From NCBI GenBank assembly GCA_019155185.1, contig CM032817.1:13182472-13246471 (forward strand): DNA of 64,000 nt, in the 5' to 3' direction. Positions 34,724-46,206 of the stretch are shown piece by piece (position 1 is the first letter of the stretch; every line of letters starts with the position of its first letter). The position numbers and the translations under genes were made by a program. The stretch is from Beaufortia kweichowensis. Lineage: Eukaryota; Chordata; Actinopteri; Cypriniformes; Gastromyzontidae. The notes under the pieces were generated by a model. That model did not search any database. It was not told the DNA's origin and saw only the letters and a list, made by a program, of their open reading frames with translations.

Positions 34724-36893
34724 TACTTGCAGTCCTTAATTCCTGACTTCTGAGAGAAGCTGAATGTGCCAGCTAAAATCTGGGTATAACAAAATGCGAA
34801 TACAGACTATTTCGTTGTTTTAATTTGCTATTTGCCCAATGAACACAACAAAAAAAATGTGTTTTAGACCGATTACTGTTTGTGTTTTCTTTTTATTATG
34901 ACGAGTGCTCTAATACATTGGTTAAGCACTTTATATACACATGAATATCACACATAGCCAGTGATATGTAGCCAGGGTGTGTGTGGAACAATAAAGTAGC
35001 CTATATATGCCTTCTGCTATGATTTTGCCTATTTAACTTTGAAAAGTTCTTTTGGCCACTTTGATCCGAATTGAACTGTTGCACTTTTGAATAGCACTGT
35101 TTTTGAAAATGTAAAAACATTTCTACACTTACATTTAGTACCGTTTCTACCGTCTACATTTAGGAACATTTCTACATGAAATCAGTTGCTGTTTATACAG
35201 AAAAGGTTGAGCTTATCAAAGCCTGTGATTTAATTGCACATTATATGACAGACGAGTTTGTACTTTACAAATAAAACATGTCCTTAAAAGAACACCACCT
35301 GTTTCTCACTTCATTTCTGCAGTCACATAAACGGCTAAAGCAAAACAAACATGTTTGTTTACATCTAATCTTCATTTGAACAGTGTATTGCAACATAGTG
35401 CAAAATGATTCTATTCTGTGATGTCACTAAGAATGTAGCATGAAACAAAGAGAGCCACGCCCAATACATTCCATCACATTAGAACCCCTTATGGTGGACA
35501 GAGGCACCTCAGAAAGATGTCATTTATTTATTTATTGCATCTGAAAATTTCCTTTCCAAGCACATCAATGAACCGCAATACACTTCGGCTCTTTCCAGAA
35601 AAGCGTCTGGGCTACAGCTTTAGAACAAAGAAGGTGTTGACCAGTGTCAAGCCAGCAGGACGTCACGCCTGACTGAGTGCAAAACAGCAATCTTGAGTAA
35701 GTCTAGCATCAACTGATTCTCTCCCGTATCTTAATGTTAATACAAAAACAAAAAAAACCCCACTAAAGTCATATACATTGCATTAGATTTGAACACAGCA
35801 ACATACAGTTAACGGCTCATGGAGTTCCATGAATTCCGAGGGATTTCGTTCACAGTTGAATCCATTGTCAGATTCAAACATGAATGCCATCCATGCCTAC
35901 ATATGACACACAGCATTCATTTCTTAGAACATTACTTCAGTGACTGACAACATATTTTAGACATTGCATCTGAAAATACACAGGGAATTTTCCTTTCCAA
36001 GAAAATAATCGAATTGTGATTCTGTTTTTTAACAAACATCGCCATTGTTATTTAATGTGCGGTTGTTGCTTTTTAAAGCCCTTTAGCTTCTGTATTACTC
36101 AACAAACAACAAATCATTGTACAGTCTGAGAGACACACAATAAGATAAACGAAACATGTACAGCGCTCTTTCCTGTTGGCCAGACCTTCGGATTAGGATG
36201 AAATGTGGTGATATCTAAATCACTCTTTAGATGCCAAATAAGTCATGAACGTATGTAAACGTGTCAAACACCGTCTGTGAACTTTACCAGACAGCCTTTA
36301 AATAAATCAATCAAAATATAAGATACATATGGTCTTAATGATCTCCAGTCAGAAGAAGCAACACACACGGTGCAAAAAAAATCAAGGAGAACAAACGTCT
36401 GCCTGTACCTCTCTGAATAGATTTGAGTCAATCAAAAAAGCCAAAGGCAAAATAAACATGTGAACTGTACTTTTAAGGTAATCTTAAAAGAAACGCTGTC
36501 TGAGCATTAACAGCAATATGCATCTTAATCATCGCCGGTCGGTAGCGGCATGCCGGGCGGAAGCCCCCGGCGAGAGTGGCCACAGCCATCCTGCCTCGCG
36601 CGCGGGGCCGAGGGAACTCTCCGTCGGTGACGGGCTCGAACTGCCTCGCGACATCTTCAGGCTGATCAGGCAAAGCGGAAGAGGCCAATTAGGAGAACTG
36701 TCTCTGCCTTTTCCCTGAGAGGGCCGCGAGCTTCTGAACGCTTTCACCATGGCAGATCTCTTCTCCTGGCAGATGGGGAAATCTCACATTAATTGTGCAG
36801 TTGAATTACATAGAAACATGTGTTTGTGGAAGCATAACGATCAAAGCGCATCATTATTACTAGAGTACTAGGTCTCACGGATTCCAGAATTAC

Positions 36894-37203
36894 CATCTTT
36901 AGTCGGGTCCTAGCCGGGGGACGTGGCCTGCGCTGATGTACTGCGCTTTGAACCTAGGCTCCATGAACGATTCAGCATCCAGAAGCTCCCTAGTGTATAT
37001 TTCTTATTGAGGTCTGCCAGGGCCTTGGTTTCAAACCACCTAGGCAGGTCCTCAGGTGTCCTCAGCATCTTCAGCGGGACCGAGGTGCACGCCAACTGGC
37101 CTGACATGCTCCTTTGCAGAAGGAACGTCTCTTTATTCCCACGAGGACGCGTCCTTGTCTTTTACCCAGCGCTGTTTTGTAAAAGCCATGCAGATTCAAA
37201 TTC
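36894..37203 (-). pseudogene. hAT/ZBED-like relic (unit A copy 4)
   Basis: Same segment as copy 2, with small differences at GCGGGACC and ACCCAGCGC. Confidence 0.6.
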
Positions 37204-38796
37204 CTGAAAGATAATCGTAAAGAATTGTTAGCATGTATTGTGCAAAGCACCATAGCAGTAGACTACACGTAGAACTGATGGGCATAACTCATGCCGATAA
37301 CACAAAGACACCTAATGATAACAAATGTATCACATGAATAATAGTAAAAGTAATTATTACTGACCACTAAAACCACAATGCCCATGCGTAACAAAAAACA
37401 CCACATTTTTGAAAGCCATAGGTATCGTTTCATCACACAGTATAGAAACCAAAGCAAAAATAAAAAGATTGCAAGCGGCACAATTGTCTGGACACGCAGG
37501 CCAAGTAGTATTCTTCACATACAAAGTTGTGATACACGTGATACAACTCGCAGTGAAATTATATGTAGACCGTGTAAAAGCCATAGAAGTAATACAAAAC
37601 ATAACAAGCAACAAACAGAATAAAATACATGTAAAGTTAAGAATAACAATAGGAGGCCATATAACAACAGGAATCTAAATAAAACATGCAATCTAATACG
37701 AAAATGAATCACGGTATAACTAAAGTAGGTTTAAGGTTCTTTGTTTGTCTCTTACATTGCATACACGTGTGTGGACGTATTAATGACTTGCTGGAATGTC
37801 TCTCCTTAGCGCCAGCGTTCCACAGTGCGCGACTGTGACACACCAAAGCATAACGTCACAAAAGCAGAATATGATAAAACATATCTCTCTATATAAAGGA
37901 AATAGAAAAAGAAATGCATTTCCAGTTTAACCGTGTTCACACAACCGCTAATCAGTCCACCCGAGAACCAGGTTTACTATCTACAATCGCGAAACCGTGT
38001 GCTTTGAGAAATAAAAGAAAGAAGACTTACGCGGCCACTCGTTGTCACATAATCTTATTACGATGATGATTTTGCACGCTTTGTTGTCTTTTTGTCGCTC
38101 GGGACATTGTCAAGTTTGCTTACCTGGCAGCTAGAAATTAGGCCTAGCGTGTTTATGAATGCGCGCTCAACGCCAAAGCAGTTTATTCCAGTATCAGGCA
38201 AATACGCATATCAATGTGCAGTTGGTAATGTGCGTGCAAGCTAGCTGTATGTACAGTAACTACATTAAAGACCGAATCTGTAAAGCCCGAACTGTAAAGT
38301 CCGAACAAGTCCGCACGCGACGTGAGAGCGACAGCTGTCTGTCATTGGTTGTCGCTACGTTACCCGGACCATCGAGGCGCACGTGGGAGGCACTCAGGCA
38401 GTCGGACCTTTAACTTTACGTCGCCGAATGTTAGTAGCAGACGGCCTTTGTAAACAAAACGGAAAAATGTTTATAGAAAGAATAGGAGAAATTCGGGGAA
38501 ATATATATATGCGGGTGTGTGACGTATATCACCATAGATACAGTACTGAGCAAGTTTATGACAATTGAGCCACTCCCGAATACATTCTAAAATCATGTTT
38601 CTATGGTAATGGTTAATCCACCAGTATGTGTGTGTGTGTGCTATTTAAGCTCAGTAGTAATTCTATTGCTTAAATCGAATGGCTGCTGTTATCGGCGAAT
38701 TGTTAAATGGTGCTGTTTTAACACGACAGGCAAAATAAGAAATAGTAAAGCACATTACTATTGTTTTTTATTCACATGCCCAGTTACAGTTATTTA

Positions 38797-39337
38797 CACT
38801 ACCAAGCAAAGGTTTACAAACACTTACTTACTGTTGTTTAGTCCCCCACCCCCTCACACACATTTTAGAATATCAGTAGCAAACTCCTCAAAACCATGAA
38901 ATAACACAATTAAAACTGCGGGAATTATGTTGCGTCCAACATCCAAAACAAATAAACACCAGGTTTTATTTCAGCATCCTCAAAAGTAGCCACCCTTTGA
39001 CTGGAATTTGTACAGTCTTACTCTCTTATCATCCAGTTTCTTGAGGAAGCTTTTTAAACAGCACTGAAGGAATTTCCATCTTTGCTGGACTCTTATTGGT
39101 GGCTTTTTATTCATTATTTGGTCCTAGTAATCCATTTCAAATGTTTTTTTTTTTTTTTTTTTTTTGAAAATACGATTTTAGTTTTCAAATGCAAAAGAAA
39201 AAGAATATGTTGGCAGAATTACATTTTTGTCTATGACATTCAGTTGAAACATTGAAATGTACACCTTCAGATAAAAAGATTTTGAAGATCATGAGAAACA
39301 CTTCTATCAATTGTATGAAAGCCTTTGACTGGTAGCG
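38797..39337. mobile_element. Tc1/mariner-like miniature element
   Basis: Same element and site as in other A units. Confidence 0.8.
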
Positions 39338-41404
39338 TACTTGCAGTCCTTAATTCCTGACTTCTGAGAGAAGCTGAATGTGCCAGCTAAAATCTGGGTA
39401 TAACAAAATGCGAATACAGACTATTTCGTTGTTTTAATTTGCTATTTGCCCAATGAACACAACAATAAAAAATGTTGTTTTAGACAAGTTTTTGACCGAT
39501 TACTGTTTGTGTTTTCTTTTTATTATGACGAGTGCTCTAATACAATGGTTAAGCACTTTATATACACATGAATATGACACATAGCCAGTGATATGTAGCC
39601 AGGGTGTGTGCAGAACAATAAAGTACCCTAAAAATGCCTTCTGCTATGATTTTGCCTATTTAACTTTGAAATGTTATTTTGGCCACTTTGATCTGAATTG
39701 AACTGTTGCACTTTTGAATAGCACTGTTTTTGAAAATGTAAAAACATTTCTACACTTACATTTAGTACCGTTTCTACCGTCTACATTTAGGAACATTTCT
39801 ACATGAAATCAGTTGCTGTTTATACAGAAAAGGTTGAGCTTATCAAAGCCTGTGATTTAATTGCACATTATATGACAGACGAGTTTGTACTTTACAAATA
39901 AAACATGTCCTTAAAAGAACACCACCTGTGTCTCACTTCATTTCTGCAGTCACATAAACGGCTTAAGCAAAACAAACATGTTTACATCTAATCTTCATTT
40001 GAACAGTGTATTGCAACATTGTGCAAAAAGATTCTATTCTGTGATGTCACTAACAATGTAGCATGGAACAAAGAGAGCCACGCCCAATACATTCCATCAC
40101 ATTAGAACCCCTTATGGTGGACAGAGGCAACTCAGAAAGATGTCATTTATTTATTTATTTATTGCATCTGAAAATTTCCTTTCCAAGCACATCAATGAAC
40201 CGCAATACACTTCGCTCTTTCCAGAAAAGCGTCTGGGCTACAGCTTTAGAACAAAGAAGGTGTTGACCAGTGTCAAGCCAGCAGGACGCCACGCCTGACT
40301 GAGTGCCAAACAGCAATCTTGAGTAAGTCTAGCATCAACTGATTCTCTCCCATATCTTAATGTTAATACAAAAAAAAAAAAAACAAAAACACTAAAGTCA
40401 TACACATTGCATTAGATTTGAACACAGCAACATACAGTTAACGGCTCATGGAGTTCCATGAATTCGAGGGATTTCGTCAAGCAGTTGAATCCATTGTCAG
40501 ATTCAAACATGAATGCCATCCATGCCTACATATGACACACAGCTTTCTTTTGTTAGAACATTACTTCAGTGACTGACAACATATTTTAGACATTGCATCT
40601 GAAAATACACAGGGAATTTTCTTTTCCAAGAAAATAATCGAATTGTGATTCTGTTTTTTAACAAACATCGCCATTGTTATTTAATGTGCGGTTGTTGCTT
40701 TTTAAAGCCCTTTAGCTTCTGTATTACTCAACAAACAATAAATCATTGTACAGTCTGAGAGACACACACGATAAGATAAACGAAACATGTACAGCGCTCT
40801 TTCCTGTTGGCCAGACTTTCGGATTAGGATGAAATGTGGTGATATCTAAATCACTCTTTAGATGCCAAATAAGTCATGAACGTATGTAAACGTGTAAAAC
40901 TTGTCAAACACCGTCTGTGAACTTTACCAGACAGCCTTTAAATAAATCAATAAAAATATAAGATACATATGGTCTTAATGATCTCCAGTCAGAAGCGCAA
41001 CACACACGGTGCAAAAAAAATCAAGGAGAACAAACGTCTGCCTGTACCTCTCTGAATAGATTTGAGTAAATGAAAAAAGCCAAAGGCAAAATAAACATGT
41101 GATGTGTACTTTTAAGGTAATCTTAAAAGAAACGCTGTCTGAGCATTAACAGCAATATGCATCTTAATCATCGCCGGTCGGTAGCGGCATGCCGGCGGAA
41201 TTAGGAAAACTGTCTGCCTTTTCCCCTGAGGGCCGCGAGCTTCTGAACGCTTTCACTATACGAGATCTCTTCTCCTGGCAGATGGGGAGAAAAAAATCTC
41301 ACATTAATTGTGCAGTTGAATTACATAGAAACATGTGTTTGTGGAAGCATAACGATCAAGCGCATCATTATTACTAGAGTACGTCTCACGGATTCCAGAA
41401 TTAC

Positions 41405-41718
41405 CATCTTTAGTCGGGTCCAAGCCACGGGGACGTGGCCTGCGCTGATGTACTTCGCTTTGAACCTAGGCTCCGTGAACGATTCAGCATCCAGAAGCTC
41501 CCTAGTGTATATTTCTTATTGAGGTCTGCCAGGGCCTTGGTTTCAAACCACCTAGGCAGGTCCTCAGGTGTCCTCAGCATCTCCCAGCGGGACCGAGGTG
41601 CGCGGCAACTGGCCTGACATGCTCCTTTGCAGAAGGAACGTCTCTTTATTCCACGAGGACGCTGCGCCCTTGTCTTTTACCACGCGCCGTTTTGTAAAAG
41701 CCATGCAGATTCAAATTC
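41405..41718 (-). pseudogene. hAT/ZBED-like relic (unit A copy 5)
   Basis: Same segment as copy 2, with several substitutions (CATCTCCCAGCGGG, GGACGCTGCGCCC). The hAT-like signature is still readable. Confidence 0.6.
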
Positions 41719-43015
41719 CTGAAAGATAATCGTAAAGAATTGTTAGCATGTATTGTGCAAAGCACCATAGCAGTAGACTACACGTACAACTGATGGGCAT
41801 AACTCATGCCGATAACACAAAGACACCTATTGATAACAAATGTATCACATGAATAATAGTAAAAGTAATTATTACCGACCACTAAAACCACAATGCCCAT
41901 GCGTAACAAAAAACACCACATTTTTGAAAGCCATAGGTTACGTTTCATCACACAGCATAGAAACCAAAGCAGAAATAAAAGATTGCAAGCGGCACAATTG
42001 TCTGGACACGCAGGCCAAGTAGTATTCTTCACATACAAAGTTGTGATACACGTGATACAACTCGCAGTGAAATTATATGTAGACCGTGTAAAAGCCATAG
42101 AAGTAATACAAGACATAACAAGCAACAAACAGAATAAAATACATGTAAAGTTAAGAATAACAATAGGAGGTCATATAACAATAGGAATCTAAATAAAACA
42201 TGCAATCTAATACGAAAATGAATCACGGTATAACTAAAGTAGGTTTAAGGTTCTTTGTTTGTCTCTTACATTGCATACACGCGCGTGCGTGTGACGTATT
42301 AATGACTTGGTGGAATGTCTCTCCTTAGCGCCGCGTTCCACAGTGCGACTGTGACGCACCGAAACGCAACGTCACAAAAGCAGAATATGATAAATGATAT
42401 CTCTATATATAAAGGAAATAGAAAAAGAAATGCATTTCCAGTTTAACCGTGTTCACACAACCGCTAATCAGTCCACCCGAGAACCAGGTTTACTATCTAC
42501 AATCGCGAAACCGTGTGCGCTTGAGAAATAAAAGAAAGAAGACTTACGCGTCACTCGTTGTCACATAATCTTATTACGATGATTTGGACGCTTTGTTGTC
42601 TTTTTGTCGCTCGGGACATTGTCAAGTTTGCTTACCTGGCAGCTAGAAATTAGGCCTAGCGTGTTTGTGAATGCCGCGTTCAACGCCAAAGCAGTTTATT
42701 CCAGTATCAGGCAAATACGCATATCAATGTGCAGTTGGTAATGTGCGTGCAAGCTAGCTGTATGTACAGTAACTACATTAAAGACCGAATCTGTAAAGCC
42801 CGAACAAGTCCGCGCACGTGAGAGCGACAGCTCTCTGTCATTGGTTGTCGCTACGTTACCCGGACCATCGAGGCGCACGTGGGAGGCACTCAGGCAGTTG
42901 GACCTTTAACTTTACGTCGCCGAATGTTAGTAGCAGACGGCCTTTGTAAACAAAACGGAAAAATGTTTACAGAAGTATAAAACAGAATAGGAGAAATCCG
43001 GGGAAATATATATAT

Positions 43016-43589
43016 GCGGGTGTGTGACGTATATCACCATAGATACAGTACTGAGCAAGTTTATTACAATTGAGCCACTCCCGAATACATTCTAAAATCA
43101 TGTTTCTATGGTAATGGTTAATCCACCAGTATGTGTGTGTGTGTGCTATTTAAGCTCAGTAGTAATTCTATTGCTTAAATCGAATGGCTGCTGTTATCGG
43201 CGAATTGTTAAATGGTGCTGTTTTAAGACGACAGGCAAAATAAGAAATAGTAAAGCACATTATTGTTTTTTATTCACATGCCCAGTTACAGTTATTTACA
43301 CTACCAAGCAAAGGTTTACAAACACTTACTCACTGTTGTTTAGTCCCCCCCCACACACATTTTAGAATATCAGTAGCAAACTCTTCAAAACCATGAAATA
43401 ACACAATTAAAACTGCTGGAATTATGTTGCGTCCAACATCCAAAACAAATAAACACCATGTTTTATTTCAGCATCCTCAAAAGTAGGCACCCTTTGACTG
43501 GAATTTGTACAGTCTTACTCTCTTATCATCCAGTTTCTTGAGGAAGCTTTTTAAACAGCACTGAAGGAATTTCCATCTTTGCTGGACTC
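43016..43589 (+). repeat. Unit A copy 6, truncated end of the array
   Basis: Stops inside the Tc1-like element (starts 43299) after CTTTGCTGGACTC. The next base begins unrelated sequence (ACCGTTGATGCAAACC). This is the right border of array A. Confidence 0.95.
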
Positions 43590-44196
43590 ACCGTTGATGC
43601 AAACCATTGCGCATGGCTGACTGATGACGTTGCTGGTGGAATACACAAACTATTCCATTAGTCGGTAAACGAATAAACAAGAGAACGAACAAAGTTAGGG
43701 ATGAGCATACACGCATAAAAGGCTGTCGTGGAATACTATTCCTTATATGGATTGTGAAAGGATTGCCGCTGACGTTTCATTCTTAAAGGACAACAAGCTC
43801 ACGGAGTGATTTTTCGCCTGTTGACGCTGGAGACAGCGTTTAAATTGCATTGATTTCACACAATATCAGCAAATTAAAGGCGTTCTGTTGTCTGCAAATG
43901 TGTTCCAGCGCTTTATGCCGCATTGCATTCAACGAATGCAGCGTTCATTTAACGAACGAAACCGTGTTAGTGGCGTAAAGGTTCATTTCGTCTGTTTTCA
44001 ACAACGGCCGGCACGCATTTTATTGCTTGCTGCTCGTCGTTATTTACACTTCTAAAGCACTTTGCACCAGGGACCGTTGCTATTTCACAAATACAACGGT
44101 ATATGCTGCCCTGATATAGCATGAAAGGCCGGACCCATTCGCTCATTACAAAGACAAAACAAAGACAAAACAAAAGAAGTATTCTGGTTCATAATG

Positions 44197-44198
<2 letters not shown>
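43590..44198. other. Unique spacer, no gene recognised
   Basis: Balanced composition. Contains clustered TTCAACGAATGCAGCG / TTAACGAACGAAACCG motifs near 43930-43960. A 68-codon minus-strand frame is not credible. Confidence 0.5.

Positions 44199-44265
<67 letters not shown>
44197..44265. repeat. (TA)n microsatellite
   Basis: About 65 bp of uninterrupted alternating TA. Confidence 0.98.
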
Positions 44266-44268
<3 letters not shown>

Positions 44269-44281
44269 CCTTTATGTTATA

Positions 44282-44297
44282 TCTTCTCTTGTTCAAC
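44282..44297 (-). terminator. snRNA 3'-box-like element of U1
   Basis: The minus strand reads GTTGAACAAGAGAAGA, 7-8 nt past the mature U1 end. It resembles the vertebrate snRNA 3' box GTTTN0-3AAARNNAGA, which directs 3'-end formation by the Integrator complex. Confidence 0.6.
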
Positions 44298-44304
44298 GAT
44301 TGAT

Positions 44305-44467
44305 CAGAGGAGAGCTTAACGCAGTCCCCACTACCAGAAATTATGCAGTCGAGATTCCCACATTTGGGGAATTCGCGAGGGGTCAGCAGAGCCGAGTGCA
44401 ATGGCCGAGCCTGCGCCCTGGGTGAACCACCTTAGTGATCATGGTGTCTCCCCTGCCAGGTAAGTAT
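44305..44467 (-). ncRNA. U1: U1 spliceosomal snRNA
   Basis: A 163-nt minus-strand gene, the usual U1 length. The 5' end is ATACTTACCTGGCAGGGGAG, the segment that pairs with 5' splice sites. Then follow CACCATGATCAC (stem-loop I, U1-70K site), CATTGCACT (stem-loop II, U1A site), CCCCAAATGTGGGAA (stem-loop III), the Sm-site region ATAATTTCTGG, and the final stem-loop GACTGCGTTAAGCTCTCCTC. Functional landmarks are intact. Differences from human U1 are mostly in stem-loop II stems and the terminal stem. A 3'-box-like sequence follows at the right distance. No convincing proximal sequence element was found by eye in 44500-44540, so transcription is likely but unproven. Confidence 0.93.
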
Positions 44468-44553
44468 GAGTACACGGCGTTCGGGCCAGAGGACTCGTTC
44501 TCCGGTTGCCATTCACATCGGGCGGTCACATCGCCAAACGACCGTCACTGAAG

Positions 44554-44660
44554 ACGGACAAAGGACCAACGACTTCCGCTCCCTCACTGTTCTGTAGCAG
44601 ATAGAAAGGCACGCAGAGGCAACGTTATAATCGTTCAAGAACGTCTAAGAGTGTTGTTTG
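44554..44660 (-). promoter_or_regulatory. Module shared by U1 upstream region and U2 fragment region
   Basis: About 107 bp (ACCAACGACTTCCGCTCCCT ... GTCTAAGAGTGTTGTTTG) is repeated at 45773-45880 next to a U2 fragment. At U1 it lies about 90-195 bp upstream of the transcription start, where snRNA distal elements are found. Regulatory function is inferred from position only. Confidence 0.45.
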
Positions 44661-44679
44661 CTCGAATAGAAGCAATGCT

Positions 44680-45012
44680 TTGGTTGCGCTGCTAGAGGGA
44701 GAGGTTTATTTAACTCGTAAAGCGCATCAGTCAGCCTTGAGCACTGGCTTTCATCGCCAGTCAGTGCAACGTAAACATTTTCTTGACGTTTTTAAAGGAC
44801 ACTTTTCCCATCTGCAGGCAGAGCAAGATGCGAAGCAGCTCCGAAATAAACCAAAAGAGTTGAATGCACACGAATACGAGCAGAGAGCTGTTCAATTCGA
44901 GGTGTTTAATCGCGAGTGTGGACCTTTCGGCCTCCACCATCGCGAACGGCTTCTTTCATTTTGTCAGACTAAAGGGCTTAAAATACACCGTGCACTGCCT
45001 ACAACTTTGTAG
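44680..45012 (+). CDS. Unrecognised open frame upstream of U1
   Basis: 110 codons from a TTG at 44680; the frame is open further upstream without an ATG. The composition is protein-like (charged, GHFSHLQAEQDAKQL then LNAHEYEQRAVQFEVF), but I recognise no family. There is no clear promoter, acceptor or poly(A) signal. It could be an exon, a retroelement scrap or chance. Low confidence. Confidence 0.25.
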   Translation: MVALLEGEVYLTRKAHQSALSTGFHRQSVQRKHFLDVFKGHFSHLQAEQDAKQLRNKPKELNAHEYEQRAVQFEVFNRECGPFGLHHRERLLSFCQTKGLKIHRALPTTL

Positions 45013-45204
45013 CAAAACACCACGCAACGTGTAAGCAAAACGAACGACCGTGTACATGAGCAAATTTCAAATTGAGCTCGTGTTGAGCTCGTGTTGCCGT
45101 TGGGCCTCTGACACTGAGCGTGCACAATGGCCATTGAGCTGAGCGGCAGCAATGAATACTTGAGCGTTTGCTGTGGGAACGAGTGATCTGCCCTTTACAC
45201 CCAA
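45013..45204. other. Short spacer, nothing recognised
   Basis: Contains a tandem GTGTTGAGCTC duplication near 45080-45095. Confidence 0.5.
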
Positions 45205-45493
45205 GTTGGAAACAACTTAATTCTTTTTATAGCCTGTTATAAATTTATTCTAAAGATTCTGTGAAAAAAATAAAAAAAGAACAGAATGTATTCATATTAA
45301 ATTCTTAAACGTCTAGAGAAGTGTCTTTACTTACACATTTTAGCAAATGAGCACATACCCCGAATACAAATATTAATATTTCAACAAAAAATAAAAAGAT
45401 TATACTAAACCTTTTAAGTGTAGTTGAAAGTATTAAAATAGAAAACTGATATTTTAAATTGCAGTAATATTTCACAATTTTTACAGTTTTTTG
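45205..45493 (+). repeat. Segment shared with flank F right end
   Basis: GTTGGAAACAAC through CACAATTTTTACAG matches 9531-9810 and 61191-61465 with few differences. It marks an old duplication that links the snRNA island to flank F. Confidence 0.9.
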
Positions 45494-45561
45494 ATCAAAT
45501 AAATATAACCTTCATGAGCATAAGAAACTTTTAAAACGTTAAAAAAAACGTTTTTTTCGTT

Positions 45562-45645
45562 ATATCTCTATCTACATACTGAACTTGAGCAGCAATATAT
45601 ATATATATATATTGCTGCTCAAGTTCAGTATGTAGATAGAGATAT
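45562..45645. repeat. Perfect palindrome, 35-bp arms
   Basis: The arms contain TACATACTGAACTTGAGCAG and its exact complement, separated by 14 bp of alternating AT. It would extrude as a hairpin or cruciform. Alternatively it could be a fold-back assembly artefact. Confidence 0.95.
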
Positions 45646-45705
45646 AGATATAGATAGAGAGAAATAGAGAAATATTGAGATTTATACATATCCAAAGCAT
45701 TGCTT

Positions 45706-45770
45706 CTATCCGGGGACTATATATTAAATGGATTTTTGAGAAACGGAGGTGGAAGCGGGGCTGGCTCCGT
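45706..45770 (+). pseudogene. U2 snRNA middle fragment
   Basis: Reads CTATCCGGGGACTATATATT, AAATGGATTTTTGAGAAACG and GGAGGTGGAAGCGGGGCTGG. This covers U2 from the stem-loop II region through the Sm site into stem-loop III. It lacks the 5' third and the 3' end. Confidence 0.88.
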
Positions 45771-45772
45771 AC

Positions 45773-45880
45773 ACGGACTAAAGACCAACGACTTCCGCTC
45801 CCTCAATGCTCTGTAGCAGATAGAAATGCACGCAGAGGCAACGTTATCATCGTCCAAGAACGTCTAAGAGTGTTGTTTGT
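45773..45880 (+). repeat. Second copy of the snRNA-associated module
   Basis: Same sequence as 44554-44660, with about five differences, directly after the U2 middle fragment. Confidence 0.85.
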
Positions 45881-46095
45881 GAATTTTCTTAATGACATTT
45901 GAGACCGTCCGTTTTTTTTTCAAATGGATAGAGAACACACAAACATCCGCCGACTCTGGCGGGCACATGAGCAAACACGAAAAGACGGGTTACTTGAAGA
46001 GACACATTAAAGAGTGTTTTTACGTCTCAACTCTCCTCCTCTTTGCAATTCTCTCTGTTTTTAGACGCACAATTTCGATTCCCGAAAGGGAAAGC
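45881..46095. other. Spacer between U2 fragments, nothing recognised
   Basis: A plus-strand frame here reads into the antisense of U2 and is not a credible gene. Confidence 0.5.
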
Positions 46096-46206
46096 GCACC
46101 GTTCCTGAAGGCACTGAAATACCAGGTCGAGCATGGAGTGGACGGAGCAAGCCCCGCTTCCACCTCCTGTCTCTCAAAATCCATTTAATATATAGTCCCC
46201 GGATAG
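46096..46206 (-). pseudogene. U2 snRNA 3' half
   Basis: The minus strand reads CTATCCGGGGACTATATATT, then the Sm-site region, GGGGCTTGCTCCGTCCACTC (stem-loop III) and GACCTGGTATTTCAGTGCCT / CAGGAACGGTGC (stem-loop IV, the U2B''/U2A' binding region). Stem-loop IV has a changed loop (TTTCAGTGCC where human has TTGCAGTACC). The 5' part with the branch-site pairing segment is missing. The break at CTATCC is exactly where unit B starts. Confidence 0.88.

Larger units (their letters stand above)
33902..38510 (+). repeat. Unit A copy 4
   Basis: 4609 bp, full unit. The GC-rich block (36530-36760) is visibly shortened and altered relative to copy 2. Confidence 0.97.
38511..43015 (+). repeat. Unit A copy 5 (deletion in GC-rich block)
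   Basis: 4505 bp. The GC-rich block loses about 150 bp: GCATGCCGGCGGAA jumps to TTAGGAAAACTG at about 41200. More diverged from copies 2-4 than they are from each other, and closer to A1 at several sites (for example TTAGACAAGTTTTTGACC). Confidence 0.95.

Noticed and set aside
3893..43589. CRISPR-like or prokaryotic array interpretation of the repeats
   Set aside because: Repeat units are kilobases long, contain spliced genes and transposons, and there are no short repeat-spacer units or cas genes.
45675..45902. 75-codon plus-strand frame
   Set aside because: It reads through the U2 middle fragment and the shared module. No coding evidence.
45892..46188. 98-codon plus-strand frame
   Set aside because: Its second half is the antisense of the U2 3' half, so the open frame is a by-product of an RNA gene.
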